DNA from: an uncultured Lachnospiraceae bacterium
Lineage (GTDB): Bacteria > Bacillota > Clostridia > Lachnospirales > Lachnospiraceae
DNA: 64,000 nucleotides
NCBI GenBank assembly: GCA_947625135.1
Contig: CANQNE010000001.1
Span: 1-64,000 of the forward strand
Reading direction: 5' to 3'
Below, one piece after another: positions 35,814 through 44,943 of this stretch; positions within the stretch are counted from its first letter, which is position 1, and every line of letters starts with the position of its first letter. Made by a program: the position numbers and the translations under genes. Below the pieces are notes generated by a model. It made no database searches and had not been told where the DNA came from. It worked only from the letters and a program-made list of their open reading frames with translations.

Positions 35814-37190
35814 GTGATCCATCAGTATAAAAATAATGGATACGGGATTGTGCTGGATGTAAACAGCGGTTCCGTCCACGCAGTGGATGATCTGGCTTAT
35901 GATGTGATCGCGGTGTTTGACCGCTGTGAGGACAAGCAGGCTGCGGACGGACAGGTGCTGGAAACGCTTTCCGGCAAATATCCCAGAGAAGAACTTCTGG
36001 AAGCAATCTCGGATGTCAGGGAACTGATGGACAGAGGACAGCTTTTTGCGGAAGATATTTATCAGGATTATATTATTGACTTTCAAAAACGGGAAACAGT
36101 AGTAAAAGCGCTGTGCCTGCATATTACCCATGACTGCAATCTGGCCTGCAGGTACTGTTTTGCGGAAGAGGGCGAGTACCACGGCCGGCGGGCGCTGATG
36201 AGTCTGGAAGTGGGAAAGCAGGCGCTGGATTTTCTCGTGGCAAATTCCGGAAACAGGCGAAATCTGGAAGTGGACTTTTTTGGCGGCGAACCGCTGATGA
36301 ACTGGGAAGTAGTGAAGGCGCTGGTAGCATACGGCCGGGAGCTGGAGCAGGTATACGATAAGAAATTCCGGTTCACACTGACAACAAATGGGGTTCTGTT
36401 GAACGAGCGGACGCTGGAGTTTCTCAACAAAGAAATGAGCAATCTGGTGCTGAGCATCGACGGGCGCAGGGAGGTTCACGACCACATGCGGCCTTTCCGA
36501 AACGGCAGCGGAAGCTACGACTATATCCTGCCCAAATTCATCAGGGCGGCGCAAAGCCGAAATCAGCAGAACTATTATGTAAGGGGCACCTACACCCGGG
36601 AGAATCTGGATTTTTCCGAGGATGTACTGCATCTGGCGGATCTGGGATTTGAACAGATCTCTGTGGAGCCGGTGGTAGCCCCGCCGGAAGCGCCTTATGC
36701 GCTCAGAAAGGAAGATCTTCCGGAACTGTTTGCACAATATGACAGACTGGCGGCGGAAATTCTGGAGCGGAGGAAAAAGGGACAGTTTTTCAATTTCTTC
36801 CATTTTATGATCGATCTGGAGGGAGGCCCCTGCGTGGCAAAACGGCTGTCCGGTTGCGGATCCGGCACGGAATATCTGTCGGTGACCCCCTGGGGCGATC
36901 TGTATCCGTGCCACCAGTTCGTAGGGCAGGAGCAGTTCCGTCTGGGCAGTCTGCAGGAGGGAATCACCAACACTGCTGTCCGTGACACCTTCAAGGAGTG
37001 CAATGTTTATGCCAGACCGGCCTGCAGGGACTGTTTCGCGAAGTTTTACTGCAGCGGCGGCTGCGCGGCCAATTCCTATAATTTTACGGGATTTATTACC
37101 GGAAACTATGAGATCGGCTGTGAACTGCAAAGAAAGCGCATCGAATGTGCCATTATGATAAAAACTGCATTGGCAGAAGAAAAGGAGTAA
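35814..37190 (+). CDS. scfB: SCIFF radical-SAM maturase (thioether-forming)
   Basis: A radical S-adenosylmethionine/SPASM enzyme that installs thioether links in the SCIFF peptide. The N-terminal region (IHQYKNNGYGIVLDVNSG) is the peptide-recognition part. The radical-SAM cluster motif C-x3-C-x2-C is in DCNLACRYCFAEEG near residue 110, followed by the FFGGEPLMN motif. The C-terminal SPASM clusters are in LYPCHQF, ARPACRDC and YCSGGCAAN. GTG 35814 gives 458 residues and the family start; the frame could begin at ATG 35772, but that codon is in the hairpin and has no binding site. It leads directly to secDF. Confidence 0.95.
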   Translation: MIHQYKNNGYGIVLDVNSGSVHAVDDLAYDVIAVFDRCEDKQAADGQVLETLSGKYPREELLEAISDVRELMDRGQLFAEDIYQDYIIDFQKRETVVKALCLHITHDCNLACRYCFAEEGEYHGRRALMSLEVGKQALDFLVANSGNRRNLEVDFFGGEPLMNWEVVKALVAYGRELEQVYDKKFRFTLTTNGVLLNERTLEFLNKEMSNLVLSIDGRREVHDHMRPFRNGSGSYDYILPKFIRAAQSRNQQNYYVRGTYTRENLDFSEDVLHLADLGFEQISVEPVVAPPEAPYALRKEDLPELFAQYDRLAAEILERRKKGQFFNFFHFMIDLEGGPCVAKRLSGCGSGTEYLSVTPWGDLYPCHQFVGQEQFRLGSLQEGITNTAVRDTFKECNVYARPACRDCFAKFYCSGGCAANSYNFTGFITGNYEIGCELQRKRIECAIMIKTALAEEKE

Positions 37191-37196
37191 CAGGAA

Positions 37197-39347
37197 ATGA
37201 ACAAGACGAAAGGCGTACTGACCCTTGTCATTATGGCTCTGCTGCTGGGCGGGCTTGTGTTTGTGACAAGTATCGGTATCGGAAAAACCAACACAGGCGC
37301 GGCAAAGAATATCAAGCTGGGTCTGGATCTGGCCGGCGGTGTGAGTATCACGTATCAGGCCGTGGATGAAAATCCTTCTGCGGAAGATATGGCGGACACG
37401 GTATACAAGCTGCAGCGCCGTGCGGAGGGCTACAGTACGGAGGCTCAGGTATATCAGGAAGGCGACAGACGGATCAGCATTGAGATCCCCGGCGTGCAGG
37501 ATGCGGACGCCGTGCTGGAGGAGCTGGGCAGTCCCGGTACCCTTGCCTTTGTGACTACTTCGGGAGAGACGGTGCTGACAGGTACGGATGTAGTCAGCGC
37601 GGAAGCCGGTACGGAGACGGATCAGACAACAAATAAGAAGCAGTATGTGGTTTCCCTGCAGCTGACGGACGAGGCTGCGAAAAAATTTCAGGAGGCGACC
37701 GCGGCGAATATCGGCAATCCCATTGCCATCATCTATGACGACGAAGTGATCAGCCAGCCGGTGGTCAGAACAGAGATCTCAGACGGACGTCCCGTGATCA
37801 CGGAGATCTCCACTTATGAAGAGGCGGAAAACCTTGCGACTTCCATCCGGATTGGTTCCCTGAGCCTTGAGCTGGAGGAGATCCGGTCTCAGGAGGTGGG
37901 CGCCCAGCTGGGTACCAGAGCCATCAGCACCAGCTTGCTGGCAGGCGCCATCGGTCTGGCGATCGTAGCGCTGTTTATGATCGTGGTGTATCTGCTCCCC
38001 GGTCTGGCGGCGGCTCTTGCCCTGCTGATCTATACAGGGCTGACCCTGCTTGTTCTGAACGCCTTTGACTTGACATTGACCCTGCCGGGTATCGCCGGTG
38101 TGATCCTCGCCATTGGTATGGCGGTGGATGCCAACGTGATCATTATCGCCCGTATCCGTGAGGAGCTGGCGGAGAACCGGGGGCTGAAGGCTTCCGTCAA
38201 GGTAGGCTTTTCCAAAGCCCTTCCCGCGATCATCGACGGAAATGTCACCACCCTGATCGTAGCGCTGATCCTGATGTTCAGGGGCTCCGGCGCAGTGCGG
38301 GGCTTTGCTCAGACGCTGGCTATCGGTATTGTGCTTTCCATGTTCACGGCATTGGTGATCTCTCATCTGATCATAAACGCATTTATTGGCCTTGGATGTA
38401 CCAATGAGAAGCTGTTCGGTGTGGCAAAGAAGCGCAAAAGCATTAATTTTGCCGGCAAAAAGGCAATTCTGTTTGGCATTTCCATCGCCTTGATCCTGGT
38501 AGGGATCGGCACCATGGTATACAGACAGGTGAGTACAGGGCACCCCTTAAACTACAGCTTAGATTTCCTGGGCGGGACTTCCACGAACGTGACTTTAAAA
38601 GAAGATCTGTCCATTGAGGAGATCGATGCGCAGATCGTTCCTGTTGTGGAGGAAGTCAGCGGAGACGTCAATACCCAGATACAGAAGGTGGCGGGTACGG
38701 ACGAAATTATCATCAAGACCATCGAGCTTTCTCAGGATCAGCGTGAGGAGCTGAAAGACAGGCTGGTGGAAGAGTTTGATATAGACGAGAAACTGGTACA
38801 GTTTGAGAGCATCAGCTCCACGGTCAGCAACGAAATGCGCAGCGACGCGATCGTAGCTGTGATCATTGCCATTATCTGTATGCTGATCTATATCTGGTTT
38901 CGGTTTACGGATATCCGGTTTGCCCTCAGCGCGGTGCTGGCGCTTGCCCACGATGTGCTGATCGTGATCGGCTTCTATGCGGTATGCAATATCCCCGTAG
39001 GCAGTACCTTTATCGCCTGCCTGCTGACCATCGTAGGTTACTCCATCAATGCCACCATCGTGGTATTTGACCGTATCAGGGAGAACCTGCGGAGCAGCAA
39101 GAACCCGGATCTGCCGGAGATCGTCAACAGAAGTGTGACCCAGACGCTGACAAGAAGTATCTATACTTCCCTGACTACTTTTATCATGGTAGCGGTGCTG
39201 TTTGTGCTGGGCGTATCTTCGGTGAAAGAATTTGCGGCGCCTCTGATGGCAGGTATCGTCTGCGGCGCATGGTCTTCCATTTGCATCGCCGGTTCACTGT
39301 GGCTGGTAATGCGTACTAAGTTTGCAAAGAAGGCAAAGAATAAATAA
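37197..39347 (+). CDS. secDF: Protein translocase subunit SecDF (fused)
   Basis: A 716-residue fusion of SecD and SecF, which use the proton gradient to help proteins leave the Sec channel. The SecD half has GLDLAGGVSITY near the start, the periplasmic P1 domain (to about 240) and six membrane segments with the GMAVDANVIIIARIREEL motif. The SecF half starts near 415 and has DFLGGTS and GYSINATIVVFDRIRENLR. Both halves are complete. The gene is six bases after scfB, the usual order in Clostridia, and ends at a terminator. Confidence 0.97.
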   Translation: MNKTKGVLTLVIMALLLGGLVFVTSIGIGKTNTGAAKNIKLGLDLAGGVSITYQAVDENPSAEDMADTVYKLQRRAEGYSTEAQVYQEGDRRISIEIPGVQDADAVLEELGSPGTLAFVTTSGETVLTGTDVVSAEAGTETDQTTNKKQYVVSLQLTDEAAKKFQEATAANIGNPIAIIYDDEVISQPVVRTEISDGRPVITEISTYEEAENLATSIRIGSLSLELEEIRSQEVGAQLGTRAISTSLLAGAIGLAIVALFMIVVYLLPGLAAALALLIYTGLTLLVLNAFDLTLTLPGIAGVILAIGMAVDANVIIIARIREELAENRGLKASVKVGFSKALPAIIDGNVTTLIVALILMFRGSGAVRGFAQTLAIGIVLSMFTALVISHLIINAFIGLGCTNEKLFGVAKKRKSINFAGKKAILFGISIALILVGIGTMVYRQVSTGHPLNYSLDFLGGTSTNVTLKEDLSIEEIDAQIVPVVEEVSGDVNTQIQKVAGTDEIIIKTIELSQDQREELKDRLVEEFDIDEKLVQFESISSTVSNEMRSDAIVAVIIAIICMLIYIWFRFTDIRFALSAVLALAHDVLIVIGFYAVCNIPVGSTFIACLLTIVGYSINATIVVFDRIRENLRSSKNPDLPEIVNRSVTQTLTRSIYTSLTTFIMVAVLFVLGVSSVKEFAAPLMAGIVCGAWSSICIAGSLWLVMRTKFAKKAKNK

Positions 39348-39361
39348 GAGTCAATGACAAG

Positions 39362-39408
39362 AGGGCTGTCGCCGGAAGCGAAAAGATCGTTTTTGGGGCA
39401 GCCCTTTA
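39362..39408 (+). terminator. Hairpin after secDF
   Basis: AGGGCTG pairs with CAGCCCT with a long inner loop; only a TTT follows. It is placed between secDF and recJ and is probably a weak terminator. Confidence 0.55.
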
Positions 39409-39415
39409 TCATATT

Positions 39416-41143
39416 ATGGATAACAAAATGAAAGAGAAATGGGTTTTGCTGGCAAAGGGCGCCGATTTTGAAGGGCTGGCGCAAAAATTTCATATAGACC
39501 CGCTGACGGCACGGCTTATCCGAAACCGGGATGTGGTGGGGGAGGAGGCAGTGGAGAAATATCTTCACGGCGGGTTCTCACAGACATACAGCCCATGGCT
39601 TTTGAAGGATATGAAGACCGCAGTGGGGCTCCTTCTCCAAAAAGCTGCCGAAAAAAAGCCGGTGCGTATTATCGGCGATTACGATATTGACGGGGTATGC
39701 GCTGTTTATATCCTTCGCCGGGGCCTGAGAGCAGTGGGGATCGAAGCGGATTATGACATCCCGGATCGGATCGCCGACGGGTATGGCATCAATCGCCGCC
39801 TTATCGAAAAAGCCCGGCAGGACGGGATCGATACCATTGTGACCTGTGACAACGGCATTGCGGCGGCGGAAGAAGTGGGCTATGCCAAGGAGCAGGGAAT
39901 GACGGTGATCATAACGGATCATCATGAGGTGCCGTTTTTGGGATCGGATTCAGAAAAGCGGTTCATACTGCCCCCTGCGGATGCCATTATCAATCCAAAA
40001 CAGCAGGACTGCGCCTATCCTTATCCCGGCCTTTGCGGCGCCATGGTCGCCTGCAAGCTGGTGGAAGCGCTGTTTGAGGAAACGGGTGCGGATAAGGAGC
40101 AGCTGTCGGAGCTTCTGGAGTTCGGCGCGATCGCTACCATCGGGGATGTGATGGATCTGACAGACGAGAACAGGATCATCGTCAAATGCGGGCTGGAGCA
40201 GCTTCACAGAACCGGTCACATAGGGCTGAACGCGCTGTTTGCCGTGAACCGGCTGAAAAAAGAGGAGATCAGTCCCTATCACATCGGATTTGTGGCAGGC
40301 CCCTGTCTGAATGCCAGCGGGCGGCTGGATTCCGCAAAGCGGGCGCTGGCACTTCTGGAAGCGGAGGATCCGGTTTCAGCACTGCGTCTGGCGGAAGATT
40401 TAAAGGAATTGAACGACAGCAGAAAGATCCTTACGGAGCAGGCTGTGAAAAGAGCCATAGAAATGATCGAAACGACGGATCTGCACCGGGACAAGGTGCT
40501 GGTTGTTTATCTGCCGGACTGTCATGAAAGCATTGCGGGGATCATCGCAGGAAGGATCCGCGAAGCCTACCAGAAGCCGGCCTATGTACTCACAAAGGGA
40601 GAGCAGTCGCTGAAGGGTTCGGGGCGTTCCATCCCCGCCTATTCCATGTTTCAAAAACTGCAGGCCTGCGGAGATCTGCTGCTGCATTTCGGCGGCCATC
40701 CGATGGCGGCGGGACTGTCTCTGGCGGAGGAAAACCTGCAGCGTTTTCGGCAGCGGCTGAACGAGGAATGTGGGCTTTCGGAGGAAGATTTCGCGGAGCG
40801 GGTGACGATAGATGCGGAAATGCCCATCTCCTATATCTCGGAGAAACTGGTAGAAGAGATGGCTTTACTGGAGCCTTTTGGAAAAGGCAATACAAGGCCG
40901 TTATTTGCACAAAAAAATCTGCATATCGACTATGCAGAACTGGTAGGAAGAAACAGAAATGTTTTAAAGATGCGGGTCAGCGACGGCATGGGCACAGCAA
41001 TGCCCGCCGTGTGCTTTCAGCATGCGGAACAGACGTTGGAATACGTCAGAGCGCATCCGTGGCTCACGGCTGCCTATTATCCCCAGATACAGGAGTTTCG
41101 GGGAAGGCGCTCCCTGCAGCTGGTAATTACGCATTATTATTGA
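39416..41143 (+). CDS. recJ: Single-stranded-DNA-specific exonuclease RecJ
   Basis: RecJ degrades single-stranded DNA 5' to 3' in repair and recombination. The 575-residue protein has the DHH motifs in order: GDYDIDGVCAVYIL near 83, VTCDNGIAAAEE, ITDHHEVPF near 169 and the DHHA1 motif LHFGGHPMAAGLSL near 425, then a C-terminal OB-like domain. No good ribosome binding site lies before ATG 39416; ATG 39425 has none either. Confidence 0.93.
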   Translation: MDNKMKEKWVLLAKGADFEGLAQKFHIDPLTARLIRNRDVVGEEAVEKYLHGGFSQTYSPWLLKDMKTAVGLLLQKAAEKKPVRIIGDYDIDGVCAVYILRRGLRAVGIEADYDIPDRIADGYGINRRLIEKARQDGIDTIVTCDNGIAAAEEVGYAKEQGMTVIITDHHEVPFLGSDSEKRFILPPADAIINPKQQDCAYPYPGLCGAMVACKLVEALFEETGADKEQLSELLEFGAIATIGDVMDLTDENRIIVKCGLEQLHRTGHIGLNALFAVNRLKKEEISPYHIGFVAGPCLNASGRLDSAKRALALLEAEDPVSALRLAEDLKELNDSRKILTEQAVKRAIEMIETTDLHRDKVLVVYLPDCHESIAGIIAGRIREAYQKPAYVLTKGEQSLKGSGRSIPAYSMFQKLQACGDLLLHFGGHPMAAGLSLAEENLQRFRQRLNEECGLSEEDFAERVTIDAEMPISYISEKLVEEMALLEPFGKGNTRPLFAQKNLHIDYAELVGRNRNVLKMRVSDGMGTAMPAVCFQHAEQTLEYVRAHPWLTAAYYPQIQEFRGRRSLQLVITHYY

Positions 41144-41153
41144 GAACACTTTG

Positions 41154-41211
41154 AAAATGACCCCTAAGAGGCTGTGAAAACAGCCCCTTAAGGCAGTCAT
41201 CGGGTCATTTT
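41154..41211. terminator. Bidirectional terminator between recJ and the XRE gene
   Basis: AAAATGACCC pairs with GGGTCATTTT, enclosing a second hairpin GGCTGT-GAAA-ACAGCC. The right arm overlaps the stop codon of the minus-strand gene, and T-runs are on both sides. Confidence 0.88.
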
Positions 41212-41570
41212 TTCCCCTTGCGCTCATCCCGGTCGCGCAGCAACAGAAGCTCTGCGTATTTCATAAGGTCGTCCCGTGATTTCTCAGTGAGGGAATCGAA
41301 ATAATTCACCAGCTTAGTGAGCAGCAGGTTATACTGCTCATCCTTCGTATCCTGCAGTGTGGGAAAAGCGCGATTGATTCCCGTGATCAGATAATCAATG
41401 GGAACCTCAAATAAATTTGCAAGCTGTTCCAGCTTCTCAAAGTCCGGCTGCTTGTTCTTTGTCTCATAGCCGGCAATGGTGGGGCGGGAAACATGTAAGT
41501 ATTCAGCCAGATCCTTTTGTCTGAATTTGTGCTGCTTGCGAAGCGATTTTAGTGTGGGCCCGAAATTCAT
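41205..41570 (-). CDS. XRE-family transcriptional regulator
   Basis: A 121-residue protein with an N-terminal helix-turn-helix (LKSLRKQHKFRQKDLAEYLHVSRPTIAGYE in parts, about residues 7-40) of the Xre/Cro type, and a helical C-terminal region that may dimerise. GGAGG precedes the minus-strand ATG at 41570. The gene lies alone between recJ and rel. The repeats in the gap upstream may be its operator, so self-repression is plausible. Confidence 0.88.
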   Translation of the reverse strand: MNFGPTLKSLRKQHKFRQKDLAEYLHVSRPTIAGYETKNKQPDFEKLEQLANLFEVPIDYLITGINRAFPTLQDTKDEQYNLLLTKLVNYFDSLTEKSRDDLMKYAELLLLRDRDERKGKK

Positions 41571-41602
41571 AAGGCACCTCCGATCCATCCAAGTTCGTCT
41601 TT

Positions 41603-41630
41603 GGTTATACTATAGTACTGGTTACTATAT
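41603..41630. promoter_or_regulatory. Repeats upstream of the XRE gene, possible operator
   Basis: GGTTATACTATA and GGTTACTATAT are near-identical direct repeats, and TACTATAGTA between them is a palindrome. They lie 33 bases before the minus-strand start and overlap a TATAGT that could be its -10. Confidence 0.4.
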
Positions 41631-41783
41631 TCTTATTTTAACATAAAATAATAGGAAATAAAGAGTTGTGTCAATTTGAAACATACTATTTATGCTTTTT
41701 TGCAATTTTATAAAAAATGGACAATAAAAATGACAGATACCCCATTATATTGCTCTTATTTTCAACAAATTTGTATATAAGAA

Positions 41784-41812
41784 TTGCAATTTGCGGCATG
41801 AAATACTATAAT
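41784..41812 (+). promoter_or_regulatory. Promoter of rel
   Basis: TTGCAA, 17 bases, TATAAT. It gives a 5' leader of about 80 nt before the rel start. The rest of the 41571-41903 gap is AT-rich and holds no gene. Confidence 0.8.
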
Positions 41813-41903
41813 AAAATATTATATATCCGGCGGAAGAGATTTTCCCCGGTACCAATGAGGATAAGCTCCGGCAGAAAGAGGGAAAAAAGGATTGCCAAGT
41901 GAA

Positions 41904-44198
41904 ATGAAAACCAGTCAGGAAGGCACCCAGATAAAATTTCAAATGGAAAGCGATACCATACCGGTGATTCAGGATTTTACAGATCCGGCTGTTTTGTTTG
42001 ACCGACTTCTTGCGCGGGTGAAAAAATACCATCCGTCGGATGATATCACACTGATCCAGAAGGCTTACGATATTGCAAGGGAAGCACACAAGGATCAGAA
42101 GCGCAAGTCGGGAGAGCCTTATATCATTCATCCGATCTGTGTGTCGATCATTCTTGCGGAACTGGAGCTGGATAAGGAAACCATCGTTGCAGGGCTTCTT
42201 CACGATGTGGTGGAAGATACCATGTTGACGCTGGATGAGATCAGCGAGATGTTCGGTGAGGAGATCGCGCTGCTGGTGGACGGCGTCACCAAGCTGACTA
42301 AGCTGGACTATTCCACCAACAGTAAGCTGGAGCTGCAGGCTGAAAATCTGCGGAAGATGTTTCTCGCTATGGCAAAGGATATCCGGGTGGTCATCATCAA
42401 GCTGGCCGACCGCCTGCACAATATGCGCACGCTCCAGTATACCCCTGTGGAAAAGCAGCGTGAAAAGGCCAGAGAAACGATGGATATCTATGCGCCTATC
42501 GCCCAGCGGCTGGGTATTTCCAAGATCAAGATCGAACTGGACGACTTGTCCCTGAAATATCTGGAGCCGGAAGTATATTATGACCTTGTGGATAAGATTG
42601 TTTACCGCAAAAGCGTGCGGGAGGAGTATGTCAATTCCATCGCGGAGGATGTGAAGGCGCAGATCGAAGCGGCGGGCATCAAGGCCCGGGTCGGCGGAAG
42701 GGTGAAGCACTTTTTCAGCATCTATAAAAAAATGGTGAATCAGGATAAAACGCTGGATCAGATCTATGACCTGTTTGCCGTTCGGATTATTGTAAAAACC
42801 ATTCCCGAGTGTTATGCGGCCCTGGGCGTGATCCATGAAATGTACACGCCTGTTCCCGGGCGTTTTAAAGACTATATTGCCATGCCGAAAGCCAACATGT
42901 ATCAGTCTCTCCACACCACGCTGATGGGACCGGCGGGGCAGCCCTTTGAGATCCAGATCCGGACGGAGGAGATGCACAGGACGGCGGAATACGGCATTGC
43001 GGCCCACTGGAAATATAAGGAATCCTCCGACGGCAAAAAGGTGGACGGTCAGGAGGAAGAAAAATTAAGCTGGCTTCGTCAGATCTTGGAATGGCAGCAG
43101 GATATGTCCGACAACAGGGAGTTTTTGAGCCTGTTAAAAAGCGATCTGAATCTGTTTTCCGATCAGGTATATTGTTTTACGCCTACCGGCGATGTGAAGA
43201 ACCTGACAAACGGTTCCACCCCCATTGATTTTGCCTACAGCATCCATTCCGCAGTGGGCAACCGGATGATCGGCGCAAGGGTCAACGGCAAACTGGTGCC
43301 CATTGATTATAAGATCCAGAACGGCGACCGCATCGAAGTGCTGACCTCGCAGAATTCCAAGGGGCCCAGCCGGGACTGGCTGGCGATCGTGAAGACCACC
43401 CAGGCGAAGTCAAAGATAAATCAGTGGTTCAAAAATCAGCTGAAGGACGAAAATATCATAAAGGGAAAAGAAATGCTGCAGCAGTACTGCAAGATCCGCA
43501 CCATTCCTCTTTCCATTTTGGGCAAACAGGAATATCAGGCGAAGGTGATGCGCAAGTACGGCTTCAAGGACTGGGAGTCCGTGCTTGCGGCGGTAGGCCA
43601 CGGAGGACTGAAGGAGGGCCAGGTGGTCAACAAGCTGCTGGATGAATACAGCAAAGAGCATGAAAGGATGATTACCGACGAGGATGTACTGTCTGAGGTG
43701 GACACCCGCCGTACTGCGCCGGGAACGGAGAAAAAGCGGGGCGGTATCATGGTAAAGGGCGCCAACGATGTGGCAGTCCGCTATTCCAAATGCTGTTCGC
43801 CCGTGCCCGGAGACGAGATCGTTGGCTTTATCACCAGAGGAAGGGGCGTCTCCATTCACCGAACCGACTGCATCAATGTGCTGAACATGTCGGAGATCGA
43901 CCGGAAGCGGCTGGTGGAAGCGGAATGGCAGACATTGGATGCGGAAGCGGATTCTGAGCTTTACAGTACGGAGATCAATATTTTTGGCAACAACCGGAGC
44001 GGACTTCTGGTGGATGTTTCCAAAGTGCTGTCAGAGCGAAAGATCGATATCAAGTCCGTGAACGTCCGCACCAATAAGCAGGGGACGGCCACCATCAATA
44101 TGTCCTTTGACATCCGCTCCAAGGAGGAGCTTGGGGAGATCGTGGCAAAATTAAAGACGATTCAGAGCGTACTGGACGTTGAGCGGGCAATCGGCTGA
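41904..44198 (+). CDS. rel: Bifunctional (p)ppGpp synthase/hydrolase Rel
   Basis: The stringent-response enzyme, about 764 residues. The hydrolase HD domain has LLHDVVEDT near residue 95. The synthetase domain has RIIVKTIPECYAALGVIHEMYTPVPGRFKDYIA (in parts) near 310; the R-x-K-D form marks the bifunctional enzyme. TGS (about 400-465) and a C-terminal ACT domain (about 690-764) are present. The start at 41904 has AAAAGG thirteen bases upstream; TTG 41892 is an alternative but stands too close to it. The metallo-beta-lactamase gene follows. Confidence 0.96.
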   Translation: MKTSQEGTQIKFQMESDTIPVIQDFTDPAVLFDRLLARVKKYHPSDDITLIQKAYDIAREAHKDQKRKSGEPYIIHPICVSIILAELELDKETIVAGLLHDVVEDTMLTLDEISEMFGEEIALLVDGVTKLTKLDYSTNSKLELQAENLRKMFLAMAKDIRVVIIKLADRLHNMRTLQYTPVEKQREKARETMDIYAPIAQRLGISKIKIELDDLSLKYLEPEVYYDLVDKIVYRKSVREEYVNSIAEDVKAQIEAAGIKARVGGRVKHFFSIYKKMVNQDKTLDQIYDLFAVRIIVKTIPECYAALGVIHEMYTPVPGRFKDYIAMPKANMYQSLHTTLMGPAGQPFEIQIRTEEMHRTAEYGIAAHWKYKESSDGKKVDGQEEEKLSWLRQILEWQQDMSDNREFLSLLKSDLNLFSDQVYCFTPTGDVKNLTNGSTPIDFAYSIHSAVGNRMIGARVNGKLVPIDYKIQNGDRIEVLTSQNSKGPSRDWLAIVKTTQAKSKINQWFKNQLKDENIIKGKEMLQQYCKIRTIPLSILGKQEYQAKVMRKYGFKDWESVLAAVGHGGLKEGQVVNKLLDEYSKEHERMITDEDVLSEVDTRRTAPGTEKKRGGIMVKGANDVAVRYSKCCSPVPGDEIVGFITRGRGVSIHRTDCINVLNMSEIDRKRLVEAEWQTLDAEADSELYSTEINIFGNNRSGLLVDVSKVLSERKIDIKSVNVRTNKQGTATINMSFDIRSKEELGEIVAKLKTIQSVLDVERAIG

Positions 44199-44265
44199 CG
44201 GCCCTATCGGCGTATGGACGAAGCAAATACAGACAGCTCATGATTCGGCAAAAATGGAGGAAGCC

Positions 44266-44898
44266 ATGTCACAATTAAAAATCAGCAGGCTGGTGCTGGG
44301 CCCGGTAAGGACCAACTGCTATCTGGTATATAACGGGATCAGCAAGGAGGCTGTCATCATTGATCCGGCGGACCGGGGCGACCGGATCATCCAGACAATC
44401 GAAGGGCTTTCCCTTCTGCCCCGGGCGATACTGCTGACACATGGGCATTTCGATCATATCATGGCGGCAGAGCAGTTAAGGGATCGTTATCATATAAAGA
44501 TCTATGTCCATGAGGAAGAACTGGAGCTGACGGCAGATCCCGCGCTGAACGCCGCAATGGATTTTGGCATGAGCGGGTCGGTGACGGCGGACGAGGGATT
44601 AGAGGACGGCCAGGTTTTGCAGCTGGCAGGGTTCCGGATCAAAGTGCTGCACACACCGGGTCACACAAAAGGCGGCGTGTGCTATTATTTTTCAGAGGAC
44701 GGCGTTTTGTTTTCCGGAGATACCCTCTTTGCCCAGTCTGTGGGCCGGACAGATCTGCCCACCGGAAGCTACAGCCAGCTGATCCGGTCCATAAAGGAAA
44801 AGCTGCTTGTACTGCCGGAGGAGACGCGGGTGTTTCCGGGACATGATGAGGAGACCACGATCGGCTATGAGCTGACCCATAATCCCTATCTGGTGTGA
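44266..44898 (+). CDS. Metallo-beta-lactamase-fold hydrolase (glyoxalase II-like)
   Basis: A 210-residue hydrolase of the beta-lactamase fold. Metal ligands are in LTHGHFDHIMAAEQ near residue 60, LHTPGHTKGGVCYY near 130, and SGDTLFAQSVGRTDLP near 152, with a final histidine in FPGHDEETT. It resembles the short glyoxalase-II-like proteins between rel and hemZ in Clostridia; the substrate is unknown. ATG 44266 has GGAGG five bases upstream. Confidence 0.9.
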   Translation: MSQLKISRLVLGPVRTNCYLVYNGISKEAVIIDPADRGDRIIQTIEGLSLLPRAILLTHGHFDHIMAAEQLRDRYHIKIYVHEEELELTADPALNAAMDFGMSGSVTADEGLEDGQVLQLAGFRIKVLHTPGHTKGGVCYYFSEDGVLFSGDTLFAQSVGRTDLPTGSYSQLIRSIKEKLLVLPEETRVFPGHDEETTIGYELTHNPYLV

Positions 44899-44943
44899 AA
44901 AAGAAAATCGTGTGAAAATGACATAGACGGGACGAAAATTACG

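Noticed and set aside
35748..37130. Long minus-strand frame opposite the SCIFF maturase (460 codons)
   Set aside because: The plus strand shows all radical-SAM and SPASM motifs; the antisense frame is a by-product of codon usage.
41745..43007. Minus-strand frame opposite the start of rel (420 codons)
   Set aside because: It covers the rel promoter and HD domain in antisense and has no start signal.
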